From contig CM022667.1 in assembly GCA_012295275.1 (NCBI GenBank), positions 22,264,672-22,328,671 on the forward strand: DNA of 64,000 nt, read 5' to 3'. The translations under genes were made by a program, and so were the position numbers. Under the pieces are notes generated by a model. It made no database searches. It had not been told where the DNA came from and saw only the letters and a program-made list of their open reading frames with translations. This document shows positions 53,466 through 64,000 of this stretch, one piece after another (position 1 is the first letter of the stretch; each line of letters starts with the position of its first letter). Source of the stretch: Chrysomallon squamiferum. Its lineage: Eukaryota > Mollusca > Gastropoda > Neomphalida > Peltospiridae.

Positions 53466-54308
53466 GTGTATTATACATGTATATCTCTTATTCATTAATT
53501 TATTTTGCATGGCAGAATTTCTTGACCATCTTATTCAACAGCTGATGTTTTTGTTATTTATTTGTATGAACATATGTGGCATTATTCTATATTGATCAAC
53601 TTAGTTTGATGTTTACCTGACTTATTATTGTTTTCTTTCTTTTTCTTTTATCTGAGTCAGCAAAAAGTGTTTGGATCAGTGTGTACATTCTGTAGCTTAT
53701 TATGAATATTTTATAAAGAATTCAGAAATGAAAAACTCATTCTGAACTTAATGTATTACGTCAGTAGATTTGGCACATTATCAGATTTTTCATTTTTGCA
53801 TTCTCTTTAATTTTGTGCAAATACAACCTTTTTTTTAATGGAAAGGTTTGTCAAGACACATGCAGACATAATTTATCTAAGGAAATTCCTGCAAATAACA
53901 TTTCTGTCTGTCACCTTTTCTGTTTGACCGTTCATTAACCTTTTTCAGTGCAAACTGTTATGTCTGACATGTAACCAGGTAAAATACAGTTATTCAGTAA
54001 TAGAGATAATGTGGAGATGTGCAGGTAGGTTATATTATATCACTCTTTGTTTTGTTAATTACATTTTGCTTGAGAATATATTTCAAATGATGAAATATAT
54101 TTTGAACATAGTTGTAGCTTTGAGTATAAAGCGGTAATTGTTTTCAGGTTAATGGATTTCGTTACCCTTTACAGTTATTTAATTTTCCGCCTGTGCAACT
54201 AAATTTTTAACACATGTAATAATAATAATGATAATCAACATATCTATTAAATCCATTATTTCAGAATGTGAATGTCATACTAATAATCAAGATTAGAGAT
54301 ATAATTTT

Positions 54309-54341
54309 GTGTGTGTGTGTGTGTGTGTGTCTGTGTGTGTG
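54309..54341. repeat. (GT)n microsatellite
   Basis: GT run with one CT interruption. Confidence 0.93.
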
Positions 54342-54845
54342 TTTGCAACTGTACATCATTTAATCTTGACCGAAGTAAACCAGGTGTGGACAGCATGGTA
54401 GTCTTTGTTTATAAGGTTTTAAAATACAAAATTATTGTGTATTTTGAATTCTAAATGGCAACTGAAAAAGAAAAAAAAAAGGGATTAGAAATAAAATTCA
54501 GGTTTTGACAGTTAAAAAATAAAAACAACATGTCCATATAGTATTAACTAAAATCCATTTGCACAAAACCTTTTCTCATATACTGTTTCTTGTTCTGCAT
54601 TGTTTTTTCACATTTTATACTATTATTACCAGATATTGATTACAAATATTTACTGAAAACAATATACCAATATATAAAACAATATTCATATATATTCATA
54701 CAACCAAGAGTTCATAAAAGGTACACATTTTTAGATGAAATCATGAGTATAGGATTGTAATAAAAAAACATTTTAAACTTTTAGTCATTTTATTTAATGG
54801 AAAGAACAACAGCAAACACAGCAACAATAAAGTACACCCAAACAA

Positions 54846-54872
54846 ACACACACACACACACACACACACACA
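54846..54872. repeat. (CA)n microsatellite
   Basis: Pure CA run. Confidence 0.93.
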
Positions 54873-55176
54873 AAACACACCTAGAAAAGATAGAGAAATA
54901 AGCTGTTGTAAGTTTTCATTAACTAAACTGCTTATTTTTGTAGCTAGCTCTTTAATTTAGAGAATGTAAATATAAACCATGTTTTCATCAGACAGGATCT
55001 GCACATAGTATTGCAGGTTATGGTGACACATTATGTAGCTTTTTAATATCATGGCACAGTTTGTTTGTTCATTTGTGAACACTCTTGTCTGAAATTAAGG
55101 TTATAATGACATACCAGAGTTTACAAAACAAGAATGGGCATTTATGAAAAATACATTTTGTGTTGTAGTTAATGAC

Positions 55177-55179
<3 letters not shown>

Positions 55180-55213
<34 letters not shown>
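55180..55213. repeat. (GT)n microsatellite
   Basis: Pure GT run. Confidence 0.95.
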
Positions 55214-55217
<4 letters not shown>

Positions 55218-55519
55218 ACATGTGTTTTTAATAATTATCACAGCAGAATTATGATTGTGCGTTAAGTGAACAAACTAGACTGGATTCTAGGTTATAATGA
55301 CATTCCTTTGATTGTTTTATTTATTTATTTATTAATACTTAGTTATGCATGATATATTTCTGAATATAAGAAACATGACAGGATTGTTAAGTATGATTGA
55401 ACATTTATAGACAGTCAATCCTTGATTCTAGTTTATAAAGAATATTTTTTTACTATTATTTTTTTTAAATAAATGCCAAATATTTTTTTTTTGGGGGGGG
55501 ACTTTGTTTATTATCATAG

Positions 55520-55535
55520 TGTGTGTGTGTGTGTT

Positions 55536-55591
<56 letters not shown>

Positions 55592-55592
55592 G
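55520..55592. repeat. (GT)n passing into (GA)n
   Basis: About 58 bases of GT with one interruption followed by GAGAGA. Just before it is a T-run and a run of eight G (about 55484-55500). Confidence 0.95.
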
Positions 55593-58500
55593 TGTAGAGA
55601 GTAATGAGTGAATGTGTGAACATGAGTGAGTGTTCATTCACATGTTGATTTTTACTTCTGACAGTTCCAAGTTACCTGTCTAGCCAAATAGAAATAACCT
55701 CAGTAAGAATAGTACTATAATACATGTAAACTTAATGTTATCAGCACTCAGAACATGGTTTTCAATAAAATAATACTGATGCCATACATGACTTAGCTTC
55801 TCTTTGTTATCTTGAGCTTTGCATTAACAAATAAATATTATATCTCATCAATGACCTGCAGTTATGTAGTATCATTTTTTTTTTAACTTGGTCTCCACCT
55901 AAAAGCATGAAAGGTAATTTTTTTTTTATATTATAATATGATATAAATTTAATATAAATCTTTTTTTTTTCTTTTTTTTTTAAATAATATGTGTGTGTGT
56001 GGCACTCTACCAAAAGTGTAATCTTGCATTAAAAATAGAAAAATGAGTTATTCAAATAATCAGATAAAGTATATTAAAAAAATAAGATAAAATAAATAAG
56101 TAAATAAATAAATAAATAATCATGAGACTAAAGGCAGTTGAAGATGGTGTGAATATCTGAAGTAGAAACAAAGGAAGTTTTCTAAGCTTTGTACTTGTAA
56201 TTTAACTGCATGCTAAAGTTAACTACAATCTGACTGTTGTTGATATTTCTCTTATGGAGCTAATCAACACTTGAAGCCAAAGAAATCAAATTTCAGAAAT
56301 CAAAGTGTACAATATTTTCTTTTCATTAGAAAGGGCCATTATCAAATAAATGCCTTTAATAATATGGAATCTAATGTTCTTCAGTAAGTACTAAGTATAT
56401 CCAAAATTAATTGAAACTTTGAATATATTTCAACAAAAATCTCAGTAACATTTTACACAACACATTCTGTACTGAGGTGACTGCCATTTTGCTTATCCTA
56501 TAAAGCATTAGATCACCAACCTCATTTAGTTGTCATAACCTCCAGAACTGCAACAAGAAAATTATAATAGTAATATAAATAAAAAGAGGGAATTCCAAGC
56601 GTATGCCTACATTATGGATTCACTGTTTTAACATTGATGAAAAGAGCGATTTTTGCTTTGTTTTAGAATAAATGACAGCCATTTGGCTAATTTCCATGGA
56701 GTTGCTCATTTTAGAATAAAATAGCATTTTATTATATTTTTTTTTTAATAAACACCTTATAGTTCATTAACTATATAGCTCCTTAGGAATATGAAAATGA
56801 GCATTACATAAATTTGACAGGTACCAGCTTTCTGACCTACTTTTGCCAGAACATATTACCTAACCTGTTGTCACTTCGGTTGAAGGAAACAGATTAAGGT
56901 CAGATGCAATATTATCAAAATAATTATTTTAAGTTACATATCTAGACAGTACATTAATGGTCTATAACAGTAAAATAATGTAGGGTCAGATAGTCACAGC
57001 CATAGAGTTCTGTCACAGATAGGGATGTGAACGGTGATCTAGTATATATTTATAGGTAATAGTATTAAAAGTTCAATCTCAATTATTTCTGGTTGTTCTG
57101 CTATTCTGCATATTAAAATACAATTTAGAATTTGATGAAACTCATAAAAAGTTCAAAATTAACTATATTACTTTCTCTTGTAATGTGTTCTTAATTGTTT
57201 TCCATGGATGAAATATTTCAGCTATTGTGTTTAGTTATGGTGTGAATGGACTGTTCATTCATTTATAGTATAAGTCTATCATAAACTGATCACAGCTGGA
57301 TCACACACACACACACACACACATTAAAAACAATTACTTTTTGATTAACATTTGTAAAGAAGAAAAATATTAATATTTAATTCATTTTGGGTTTGGGGTT
57401 GTATAAATCATCTTATACGTCTGTGCAGTTAAATGTAAATGTTTCCTTGTTTCTTCCCCTCACTCTGAAACTGGAGAATGAGACTTGTTAAAAACATTTA
57501 TTATCATTTTAATAACAAGTATTTGTTTAGCTCACAGGAATAAATAATTCTTTTATATACTGTAAAGATGTCAAAAAAAAGAAAAAAGGACTGTAATTAT
57601 AAGAAAGTAATATTCAGTTTAATTTGATTAACATATGCTATAAATATAATGGGCAGGAGGAAGAAATATGAATTTAAAATAAAAAAATTATTTGTGTACA
57701 CATTTATGTTCATTTTTTGTGCATGTATAATTGGGTTATATATTGTTTATAGTTTGTTTGTAAATGTAAATGAATATTTTTTTTTTTTTACTCTTTATGT
57801 ATTATTGTTTGCTTGTGTGTGTTTGTGTATGTGTGTATTTGTTGACATGCTGTAATCATGCAGGTGACATGCAGGATATAAAAGCCATCTCCTTGTGTAT
57901 TTGTAATGTTGAAATGTCAGCTTGTCCTGGCAAATGTCCAATAAACTGTCATAATGTGTACCCTGTTTGGCCACATTTTGTAGTCCTCTCCAATCCACTA
58001 TTTACTCTCACATGAATGCTGCTTTTGAATGCTTACCCTATTCTATAACACCCTTGCCAAATTATGTGACCTCAAGACTTGAAACATGTGGCGTTTATTG
58101 AATATACTAATACATGCCATGTTGGTCTACCTGACAAGAGGATACATATGCTAATAATTAATGTGTTTTGTCTGTCTTTTGTAGGCAAGCATGACTTGTA
58201 TACCATACAGGTTTCAAAGTCATAATAATACATTAATATAATTCTGTTTTGGTATTTTAAATATCTCTCTCTCTCTCTTTCTCTCTCTCTCTGCTTCTTC
58301 TTCTTCTTCAGATTCCATGTGTAAATTCCAGAACAAAAGAACAATTTATATAGTAATTTACTAATTAGCTTTGCCAGCATCGGCACACAATTTTGCAAGT
58401 ATGATCACAATAGTGGAAGTTTTCATGTAATTAGGCTATTGCTTGAGATGAAATGATCATTCTTCTTTGAAGGCTTAATAAACAGTGATTCTTGTAATTA

Positions 58501-59443
58501 TTGTAAGCAGCTAGATGAAAAGGATTATTATGAGTGTGTTCATATAAACAAATTCCTACATTTCCATAGAGTAAAAAACTTTAAATAAAATAAAGCATCA
58601 TTGATTGTTTCAGTTTTGACTGTTTTGTTAGTTATGAAATGTATCTGATTATTTAGTTGCATCATATTTTATATATTCAAAGATGGTTTTACGTCTGTTA
58701 ATACTTCATGTTTGATATGTTTGAAAACTAACTGTTGGTTTTAACCTTGATGTTAGAAGGTACATTATTACAGGCAGTTAATTATTCTAGTAACACAGCT
58801 CACACTTTAGAGTGCATTGAAAAGAACAATTAATTTTTTTTGATATTGAAAGTATGTTTTTTGTTTTTTTCAACTTATTTTTCTTTCATGAAATCACCTA
58901 AATTGTTTAATTTGAGAAATGTATATACATTTTTGTATGGTCTGTTGTTTTAGCTGTAGCATGCTCACTTTTAAATACTTGAGAAATGTACATGTATTTT
59001 GGGGTATTGTGTCAGCATTAATAAACATTCTTGTAAATACTCATACATTTTATTAGAATGGTCTGTTGTGATAATATCCTGACTGATCATCCTAAAGATT
59101 TCTTTTTAAATACCATACTGAAGATGTTAGTATAATATAATTTAACAATCTACATTTTGTTTTTAAACTTTTCATTTCACTCTCAGGTGGTCTGTAATTG
59201 TCCTTAGTATTATAAAGTTTAAAAACAAAATTATTCTTTTCCTCTTCCTGATTATTATAATCAGCTGTGGTCTGTTTCAAAATGAACTCTGTTACAGCAT
59301 ATATGATACTAACCATTTCAATTCTAGTAATAATAATAAAAAATCCCTACACATTCATATTCATATTAATATTTATTGTCGTTATTATTAATATGTTATG
59401 TAAATAAAAAAATTTATGATTTTAATTAATTTTCTTGTTTCAG

Positions 59444-59610
59444 GATCAAGTGATCTTGTTCCATACATTGTGATAATAACCATTTCTATTGTGATAATTT
59501 CGCTGTTTGTGGCAGTTGTGTACATGGTACAGCATCAGAGCTGCAAGATGACTTCACACAGACAAGTCAGTCGACCCAGACACTTGTGTCCACAGTCGCA
59601 CAGTTCAGAG
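59444..59610 (+). CDS. Coding exon 4: transmembrane segment
   Basis: Encodes residues 193-248, entering in phase 1 and leaving in phase 0 (acceptor TTGTTTCAG, donor TTCAGAG|GTTAGT). After a short extracellular linker (RSSD) comes a strongly hydrophobic run of about 25 residues (197-221, LVPYIVIITISIVIISLFVA onward), a single membrane helix. It is followed by a basic, cysteine-containing juxtamembrane stretch (H223, C226, K227, H231, R232, R236, R238, H239, C241), matching positive-inside type I topology. C226 lies close enough to the membrane to be a palmitoylation candidate, which is inference. The frame that continues past the donor to a stop near 59655 is read-through. Confidence 0.9.
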
Positions 59611-60559
59611 GTTAGTAATCTTATGTACTACCTTATTGTTCACAAATCTGTTTAAATTTATAGAAAATAGAAGATAATTTTAAAAGAGAGTGAATGTATG
59701 GAAATGGGATAGATAAGAGACTGAGAGAAAAAAAGAGACAGAGAAAAAGAGGGTAAGGGAGAGTGTGATTGGCAGAAAGAGAAAGAGTGTTATTTTTTAT
59801 TTCACATTTGAGGAGAATAAATATTTAAAATATCAGATGATATAGTTTACAATTGGTTAATTAGGATTCAAAGCTGTATTACAAAAATAGGGATGGGTAA
59901 GGTTTTGTGAAGGCAAAATGAGACATGGCAAAGTTTAGTGTAAAAGGCAGATTATTTTGCACTCATCAGCACATTTTATGAAGGGTGGGTTAAATATGTA
60001 TAAATATGCCTTCAGATTCTAAAATAAGTTATGGAAATTTGACTGCATTTTAATCTGCTCTATATGATTTCCTGACCATGACAGTTGAACACTTGTTCAT
60101 TTACATTTCCATACAGAAATAATAATATTTCTGATATAAAATATACATACATATCAAGCTATAATAAGATTGCAACAACAACAAAAAAAGTTTTCTATTA
60201 ATGACATGTGTTATGTCCATTTGGTTATACAAATATGTTTTTATGTGTAATTTGCTATCTACATGTAACTGAAGTTGATTTGATTCTGAAAAACGCCTGT
60301 GTGTGCTAAAATTTTGAAACTAATAAAATAAAAAGTCATAAAAAATAACCCAATAAGATGTTAATCCATGAGTAAACAATTGTTATTTCATAAGTAATTA
60401 CAGGGAGTAAATTTGTTTAGGTGGTTTGTTGGGATTTGCCACAAGTCAGTTATCATGCTACTAATCATTACAGACTGAGATACCAGTTTAATTTTCACAA
60501 TTTATTTTCTTTCTTTTTGTTTTAGAATTAAAATATTCTATAAAAATACCATATTTTAA

Positions 60560-61440
60560 ATGATTCTAGGACAAATGCCGGCTGGAAAACTGCCCCCCCT
60601 CTGGATGACTTCCCCCAGACAATGTGTTTTCACGCTGTCTGACTGGTCTCAGTCATCTGGTTTATTTCCAGTTCATTTAGTGCTTGTTCATGCTTTAAAA
60701 TGCCTTTCATCTTCCAGAAATTCTCATAGTAAGCAATGGTACCACCCTTCCATGAAGTTGTTTGTCCACGGCAAATTCTCTTCCACTTGTTGGTGCATAT
60801 TCCACATTGTAATGTGGATCACATCTGCAACCAGCTCTGCCATACTGGTGACAAATGATGTTGTCCTCAAAGTAATCCATTATTTGTAACACAGTCTTGT
60901 ATGGTGTACAGCTGGGAAAAACTGTTCAGGAGCATCCGGCAAACCACTTCATTGATGAAGCCAGCAGTATTATGTTGCGTTCTGAGGCATATATTAACAA
61001 ACAATTGACATCTCCCTCACCACTGTCATATATCCAGAACAGCTGTCCTGTCAGTGTTTGATATTCAGCTGGTAGGACAATGTCACCTGATGTTGCATTC
61101 TGCTGACAGCTGTACTGCAGCATCTACAAGAAAAATGACAAGAAACATCATGCAAACAATAAATGATTATATGCAGTTTTGCAGTTGTGCAGTTTTGTGG
61201 TATCTGTAAATTAAATATTTACCTTCCGAAAGCAACTGCTTGTGTAATGATGACCTGTGTTGTTTCTTCTCTTCTTTTCATAGTTGATCTGATTTTGATA
61301 AACTACATCTGCTGCATGATTGTGCTCCAAGAACTTTAGCTTTACCACTGTGGTGCCTTCTTCTTTTACCACACATATACACATCATTTTTCGAAGGCAA
61401 GTTTTGGATGACTATGCTCTGGATCAATGAACTCCATCTT
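60560..61440 (-). pseudogene. Broken Mutator-like (MULE) transposase with FLYWCH-type finger
   Basis: Read on the minus strand, three parts of a MULE transposase appear in the right order but in different frames. First, around 61190-61440, a FLYWCH-type zinc-finger end with LEHNHAAD (the HNH histidines near 61300). Second, 60926-61123, the start of the DDE region with LLIYASERNIILLASSMKWF, matching the typical MULE stretch before the first catalytic aspartate; that Asp (usually in a DGTF motif) falls at a frame break. Just after it comes SFSQLYTIQ, matching the usual QLYTIH. Third, near 60735-60766, TNNFMEGWYH, matching the conserved RTNN-EGWH, followed in another frame by FWKMKGILKHEQALNELEIN. 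Several frameshifts and stops make it nonfunctional. It is not part of the host gene. Confidence 0.75.
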
Positions 61441-61643
61441 ACAGAATATACTTTATGAATTAGTAATCAGCTGACAGTTAGCCTCATGTCTGTCATATGC
61501 TGTATAAAAATGATCTCCCTAATCAAAATGTGATCTCTGCTTTTATGCTCTAGGAAAGACCAAATAGAGAGTCTTTTAACATTAGTTTCTTTTTGTTACA
61601 TATTAAAGAAGAGACTGAATGGTATATTGGAAGAAAAAATAGG

Positions 61644-61724
61644 GGAAGTTGTCCTGGGGGGGCCAGGTGTCCTAGCAGGCAGTTGTCTAGGTGCAGTTGC
61701 TCTGGCGGCAGTTGTCCTGTCACC
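61644..61724. repeat. Degenerate 14-15 bp tandem repeat, probable MULE end
   Basis: About five units around the core GGCAGTTGTCCTG: GTTGTCCTG, GTGTCCTA, AGTTGTCTAG, AGTTGCTCTG, AGTTGTCCTG. It lies upstream of the transposase remnant in the remnant's own direction. Subterminal tandem repeats of this sort are common in MULE ends. No matching end was found on the other side. Confidence 0.5.
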
Positions 61725-62258
61725 ACAATAAATATGTTGATAGCTTTGAAACTGTATACCTAATTGAAGTCTGACAAATTATAATTTATCTCTCCAAGGT
61801 CTAGAAAATTTACATGTTGTACTTGATTGTTCAAATGGAGAACAAACATGACAACTGTATAATTGTCTTTAACTATAAATATCTCTTTAATCTTAATATA
61901 TCATTTCTTATAGTAACATTTTTGTACAGTTTGTGAGAGATTATCTCTAATTCAGTATTTGATTTGATGAAATAAATAAAGTAGTTGGATAGTTGAGTCA
62001 ATAAGCAGGGAATCAGATAGGCAGACAGTGTGAGTGAGAAAGTGAGTGTGAGTGAGTCAATTGTGAAAAAGATAGATTCATAGATCACCAAAGACGTAAA
62101 AGGTTAGATAGGCAGTAGGTCAAGATTAACAGATAGACTCTTTATTCCAAATCTTTCTAGAATGGTTCTTCATTCAATTCAGCTAACTAATGGTTGTTTT
62201 TTGGGGGGTTTTCTTTTTAATTTTTCTTTTTATCTCTTATAAACATTTTCTTTTACAG

Positions 62259-62807
62259 GGATTTGTTCCAAGTCCTACACAGAATAATTCAGAGCAACAA
62301 GTGTCCTTGCTGACAGACAACACAAACACAGATTCTTGGTACCCCCCCCAAGTACGACGGTCCAAAGATGGGGAGGAGGGTTATATTGAAAGCCAAAAGG
62401 AAATAGCAAAAATCCAGCATCAGGCAGACAGTGATGTATGTGTTCGCCCTCCCCCAAATAAAACTGTGCTCGATACACACAGAGACAGCCCCCCACCTTA
62501 TAAAGACACTGCTCGTTCTTTGGACTCATTAGGGACAGTTCTGGCACCCTCATTGAGAATTAGAGACTGCAGGGGCCAGCCTTTACGTTGTTATAGTGTG
62601 TCAATGTCTAGTCAAAGGGATGATTGTAACCAATATTGTTCTAATGTAGATCCCTCTTGGACTTTAGGATCAGTGCCACCTGTAGGTCATTTTGGATCAG
62701 TGCCTACATCAGGGATGGGAGAGACTAGAGAAATAGTTTCTTTTGGGCCTCCTCCAGACTACCAAGAAGCTTTCAGTATCAGTTCTTCGGAGAATGAAAA
62801 TGTATGA
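62259..62807 (+). CDS. Coding exon 5: cytoplasmic tail with PY and SIM-like motifs
   Basis: Last coding exon, residues 249-430 and a TGA stop (acceptor TTTTACAG, phase 0). The tail is proline/serine-rich and probably disordered. It has three notable motifs. PPPNKTVLD (312-320) resembles the Smad-interaction motif of PMEPA1 and LDLRAD4 (PPNR followed by T-I-F-D). PPPY (326-329) and PPDY (413-416, in GPPPDYQEAF) are PPxY motifs, which recruit WW domains of NEDD4-family ubiquitin ligases. A small internal repeat LGSVPP/FGSVPT lies at 384-398. In the vertebrate proteins these motifs let them sequester R-Smads and send receptors to degradation, so a role as a membrane-bound brake on TGF-beta/BMP signalling is the leading inference. 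In those proteins the first PY precedes the SIM; here both PYs follow it. Most of the tail in one terminal exon also fits that family. Alternative: an unrelated CUB-LDLa receptor (NETO-like) with independently acquired PY motifs. In-frame codons before 62259 are intron. Confidence 0.9.
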   Translation, partial: GFVPSPTQNNSEQQVSLLTDNTNTDSWYPPQVRRSKDGEEGYIESQKEIAKIQHQADSDVCVRPPPNKTVLDTHRDSPPPYKDTARSLDSLGTVLAPSLRIRDCRGQPLRCYSVSMSSQRDDCNQYCSNVDPSWTLGSVPPVGHFGSVPTSGMGETREIVSFGPPPDYQEAFSISSSENENV

Positions 62808-63605
62808 TGCACACTAACATTTTGTTTCTGTTGTGGTTTTAAAAAGAAAAAGAAAATATTGTGATAAACCATCAGAACTTGTTGATAAATAATAATTAAA
62901 AAAAAACAGATATGTAAATGGATACACATTAAATATCCTCTCTGTGATTTGAAGGAACTGAAATCAGTTATTTGTGTGAAAGGTAATGTATGTAAGATAA
63001 TGTGTAGCAGTTGCTGGATCATGTTATAATAACAACTTAAAGTAACACTACAGTTAGGTTGTGCTTTAAAGATGTTCTAGGTTTAAAAACCGAAGTTAGT
63101 AGAAAAACATTTTTTTATTTCTCTTTGTTATGGCTGCAACAGTATCAATTGTTCTGTGGTGACACAACTTGGTTCTTGTCACAAATCAAATCAGGGCAAT
63201 CTTTTCAAAGGTCATTGTGTTCACTAGAGGTTCATATTATCAGTTGGTTAATGGCTGTGAGTGATACATTACAAGATACCACAGAATTGCCAAGTGTTAA
63301 ATACATGATGTTTTCAGCATGTATCAGATGTAGCTAACTGATTTGGAATTAACAATGTTTATTTCATAAAATCTGAATTCAAAGTTTAGTGAAATCTTTT
63401 TCATTATCTGGGATACTGTGGCTTACTGAACAACGATGTTGGGGAAAAAAGGGCATAAAAAACAGGAAATGAGTATTACTTTCCAGTCTTTATCCAATTT
63501 TTTTTTTTTGCTTGACTTTGTAAAAGATATTTTGAAGTAAAGATTTTGACAGTTATAGATCAGAATAGATCATTAGAATAAAGAAGCTTTGCTGCCTGAT
63601 ATTCT
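62808..63605 (+). other. 3' untranslated region
   Basis: AT-rich sequence after the stop, with no further conserved frame. The 92-codon frame at 63059-63337 shows no recognisable domain. The end at about 63605 is an estimate set by the poly(A) signal. Confidence 0.5.
63577..63582 (+). terminator. Polyadenylation signal AATAAA
   Basis: Canonical AATAAA about 770 bases after the stop codon, followed by a G/T-bearing stretch (TTTCCTTGTGATTTGATCTG) that could serve as the downstream element. Other AATAAA-like words are common by chance in such AT-rich DNA. Confidence 0.45.
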
Positions 63606-64000
63606 AAGTTTCCTTGTGATTTGATCTGCAAAATTACATTTTCCAAGATGGCTGCTGCCTTTTTTGTTTTCACTTCAAGTTTGCTAGCTATGGATGTGAA
63701 GCTTGTAATAATTGCACATGTTTGTATGCTAGGTTGTGGACCAGGCCTGTCTAAGAATGATGTTTCTGTGTTTTGTTAATAATGTTAGCATAATTTGTTG
63801 AGTAACTTATTCTACTTTTAATTCATGTTAGTTAAACAGTATTTCTGTCAGATGCATGGCCAGGTTCAAAAGATAGATTCAGAGTTGATAAAAATAGATG
63901 CATTTAGATAATCTTGAGATGCAAATTCAGTTTTATCTTTTTTTTAAATAATAACTTTTCTTGTATTTAGTTTAATATGATTTTAAATATATTTTAAACA
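63606..64000. other. Downstream flank
   Basis: No gene is seen. CpG remains rare, so the depleted block runs past the predicted poly(A) site, and a longer 3' UTR or a neighbouring transcription unit is possible. Confidence 0.4.

Larger units (their letters stand above)
53172..59443 (+). other. Intron 4 (6.3 kb, phase 1)
   Basis: GTGAGT donor, TTGTTTCAG acceptor. It contains GT runs at 54309-54341, 55180-55213 and 55520-55577 (the last passing into GA), CA at 54846-54872 and 57303-57324, AAAT near 56098-56120 and CT near 58264-58292. I searched for a second LDLa module or an alternative exon and found none. Confidence 0.8.
59611..62258 (+). other. Intron 5 (2.65 kb, phase 0)
   Basis: GTTAGT donor, TTTTACAG acceptor after a T-rich tract. 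It begins with an A/G-rich stretch (59685-59795, GAGAGA-type words) and contains a broken MULE transposase in antisense at 60.56-61.44 kb with a probable element end at 61.64-61.72 kb. Confidence 0.85.

Noticed and set aside
57855-57960. Possible extra Cys-rich exon in intron 4 (ACPGKCPINC frame)
   Set aside because: The cysteine spacing fits neither LDLa nor CUB nor EGF, and no acceptor/donor pair in phase 1 frames it.
60560-60889. 109-codon plus-strand frame at 60.6 kb
   Set aside because: It is the antisense shadow of the minus-strand MULE transposase remnant.
63059-63337. 92-codon frame after the stop of the CUB-LDLa gene
   Set aside because: No recognisable domain, no splice signals tying it to the gene; treated as part of the 3' UTR.
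1-64000. tRNA genes, rRNA genes and CRISPR arrays
   Set aside because: No B-box-like GGTTCRANNCC with a matching cloverleaf, no rRNA cores, and no spacer-repeat arrays were found; the direct repeats present are microsatellites or transposon pieces.

Overview
The window is animal nuclear DNA: very AT-rich, full of simple-sequence repeats (CA, GA, AAT, AAAT, AATAA, ACT, poly-A/T), with long introns, GT-AG splice sites and decayed DNA transposons. Sparse exons, kilobase introns and this repeat spectrum fit a lophotrochozoan, probably a mollusc (perhaps a cephalopod). That placement is inference from sequence style; nothing here proves the species. There is no bacterial-type gene organisation, and almost all open reading frames in the window are chance frames through AT-rich or microsatellite DNA.

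One protein-coding gene is well supported, on the + strand. Five coding exons (42276-42363, 50432-50785, 53037-53171, 59444-59610, 62259-62807) join in phase (1,1,1,0) at good splice sites. They encode a 430-residue type I membrane protein: signal peptide, one CUB domain, one LDL-receptor class A domain, one membrane helix and a 209-residue cytoplasmic tail. The tail carries two PPxY motifs and a PPPNKTVLD segment that looks like the Smad-interaction motif of vertebrate PMEPA1 and LDLRAD4, which dampen TGF-beta signalling. Those proteins have no CUB domain, so the architecture is unusual and is the most interesting item here.

Layout. 1-16.2 kb: no supported gene; CpG is fairly frequent, with repeats and one duplicated repeat pair. 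About 16.2-16.6 kb: a CpG-richer patch ending in a strong splice donor, a candidate 5' noncoding first exon. 16.6-42.3 kb: AT-rich, strongly CpG-depleted DNA, read as a long first intron; it holds a 2.8 kb transposon with ~600 bp terminal inverted repeats (25.7-28.5 kb) and several GC-richer islands that may be regulatory. 42.3-62.8 kb: the coding exons and introns 2-5, including a local duplication (47.0/49.4 kb) and, in the last intron, an antisense wreck of a Mutator-like (MULE) transposase. 62.8-63.6 kb: the 3' untranslated region with a poly(A) signal at 63577.

Palindromic GTCTAGAC, the classical Smad-binding element, occurs five times, four of them in the presumed transcription unit. 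If the PMEPA1/LDLRAD4 kinship holds, this suggests a feedback loop in which TGF-beta/BMP signalling switches on its own inhibitor. All functional statements rest on motif reading; no database search was possible.
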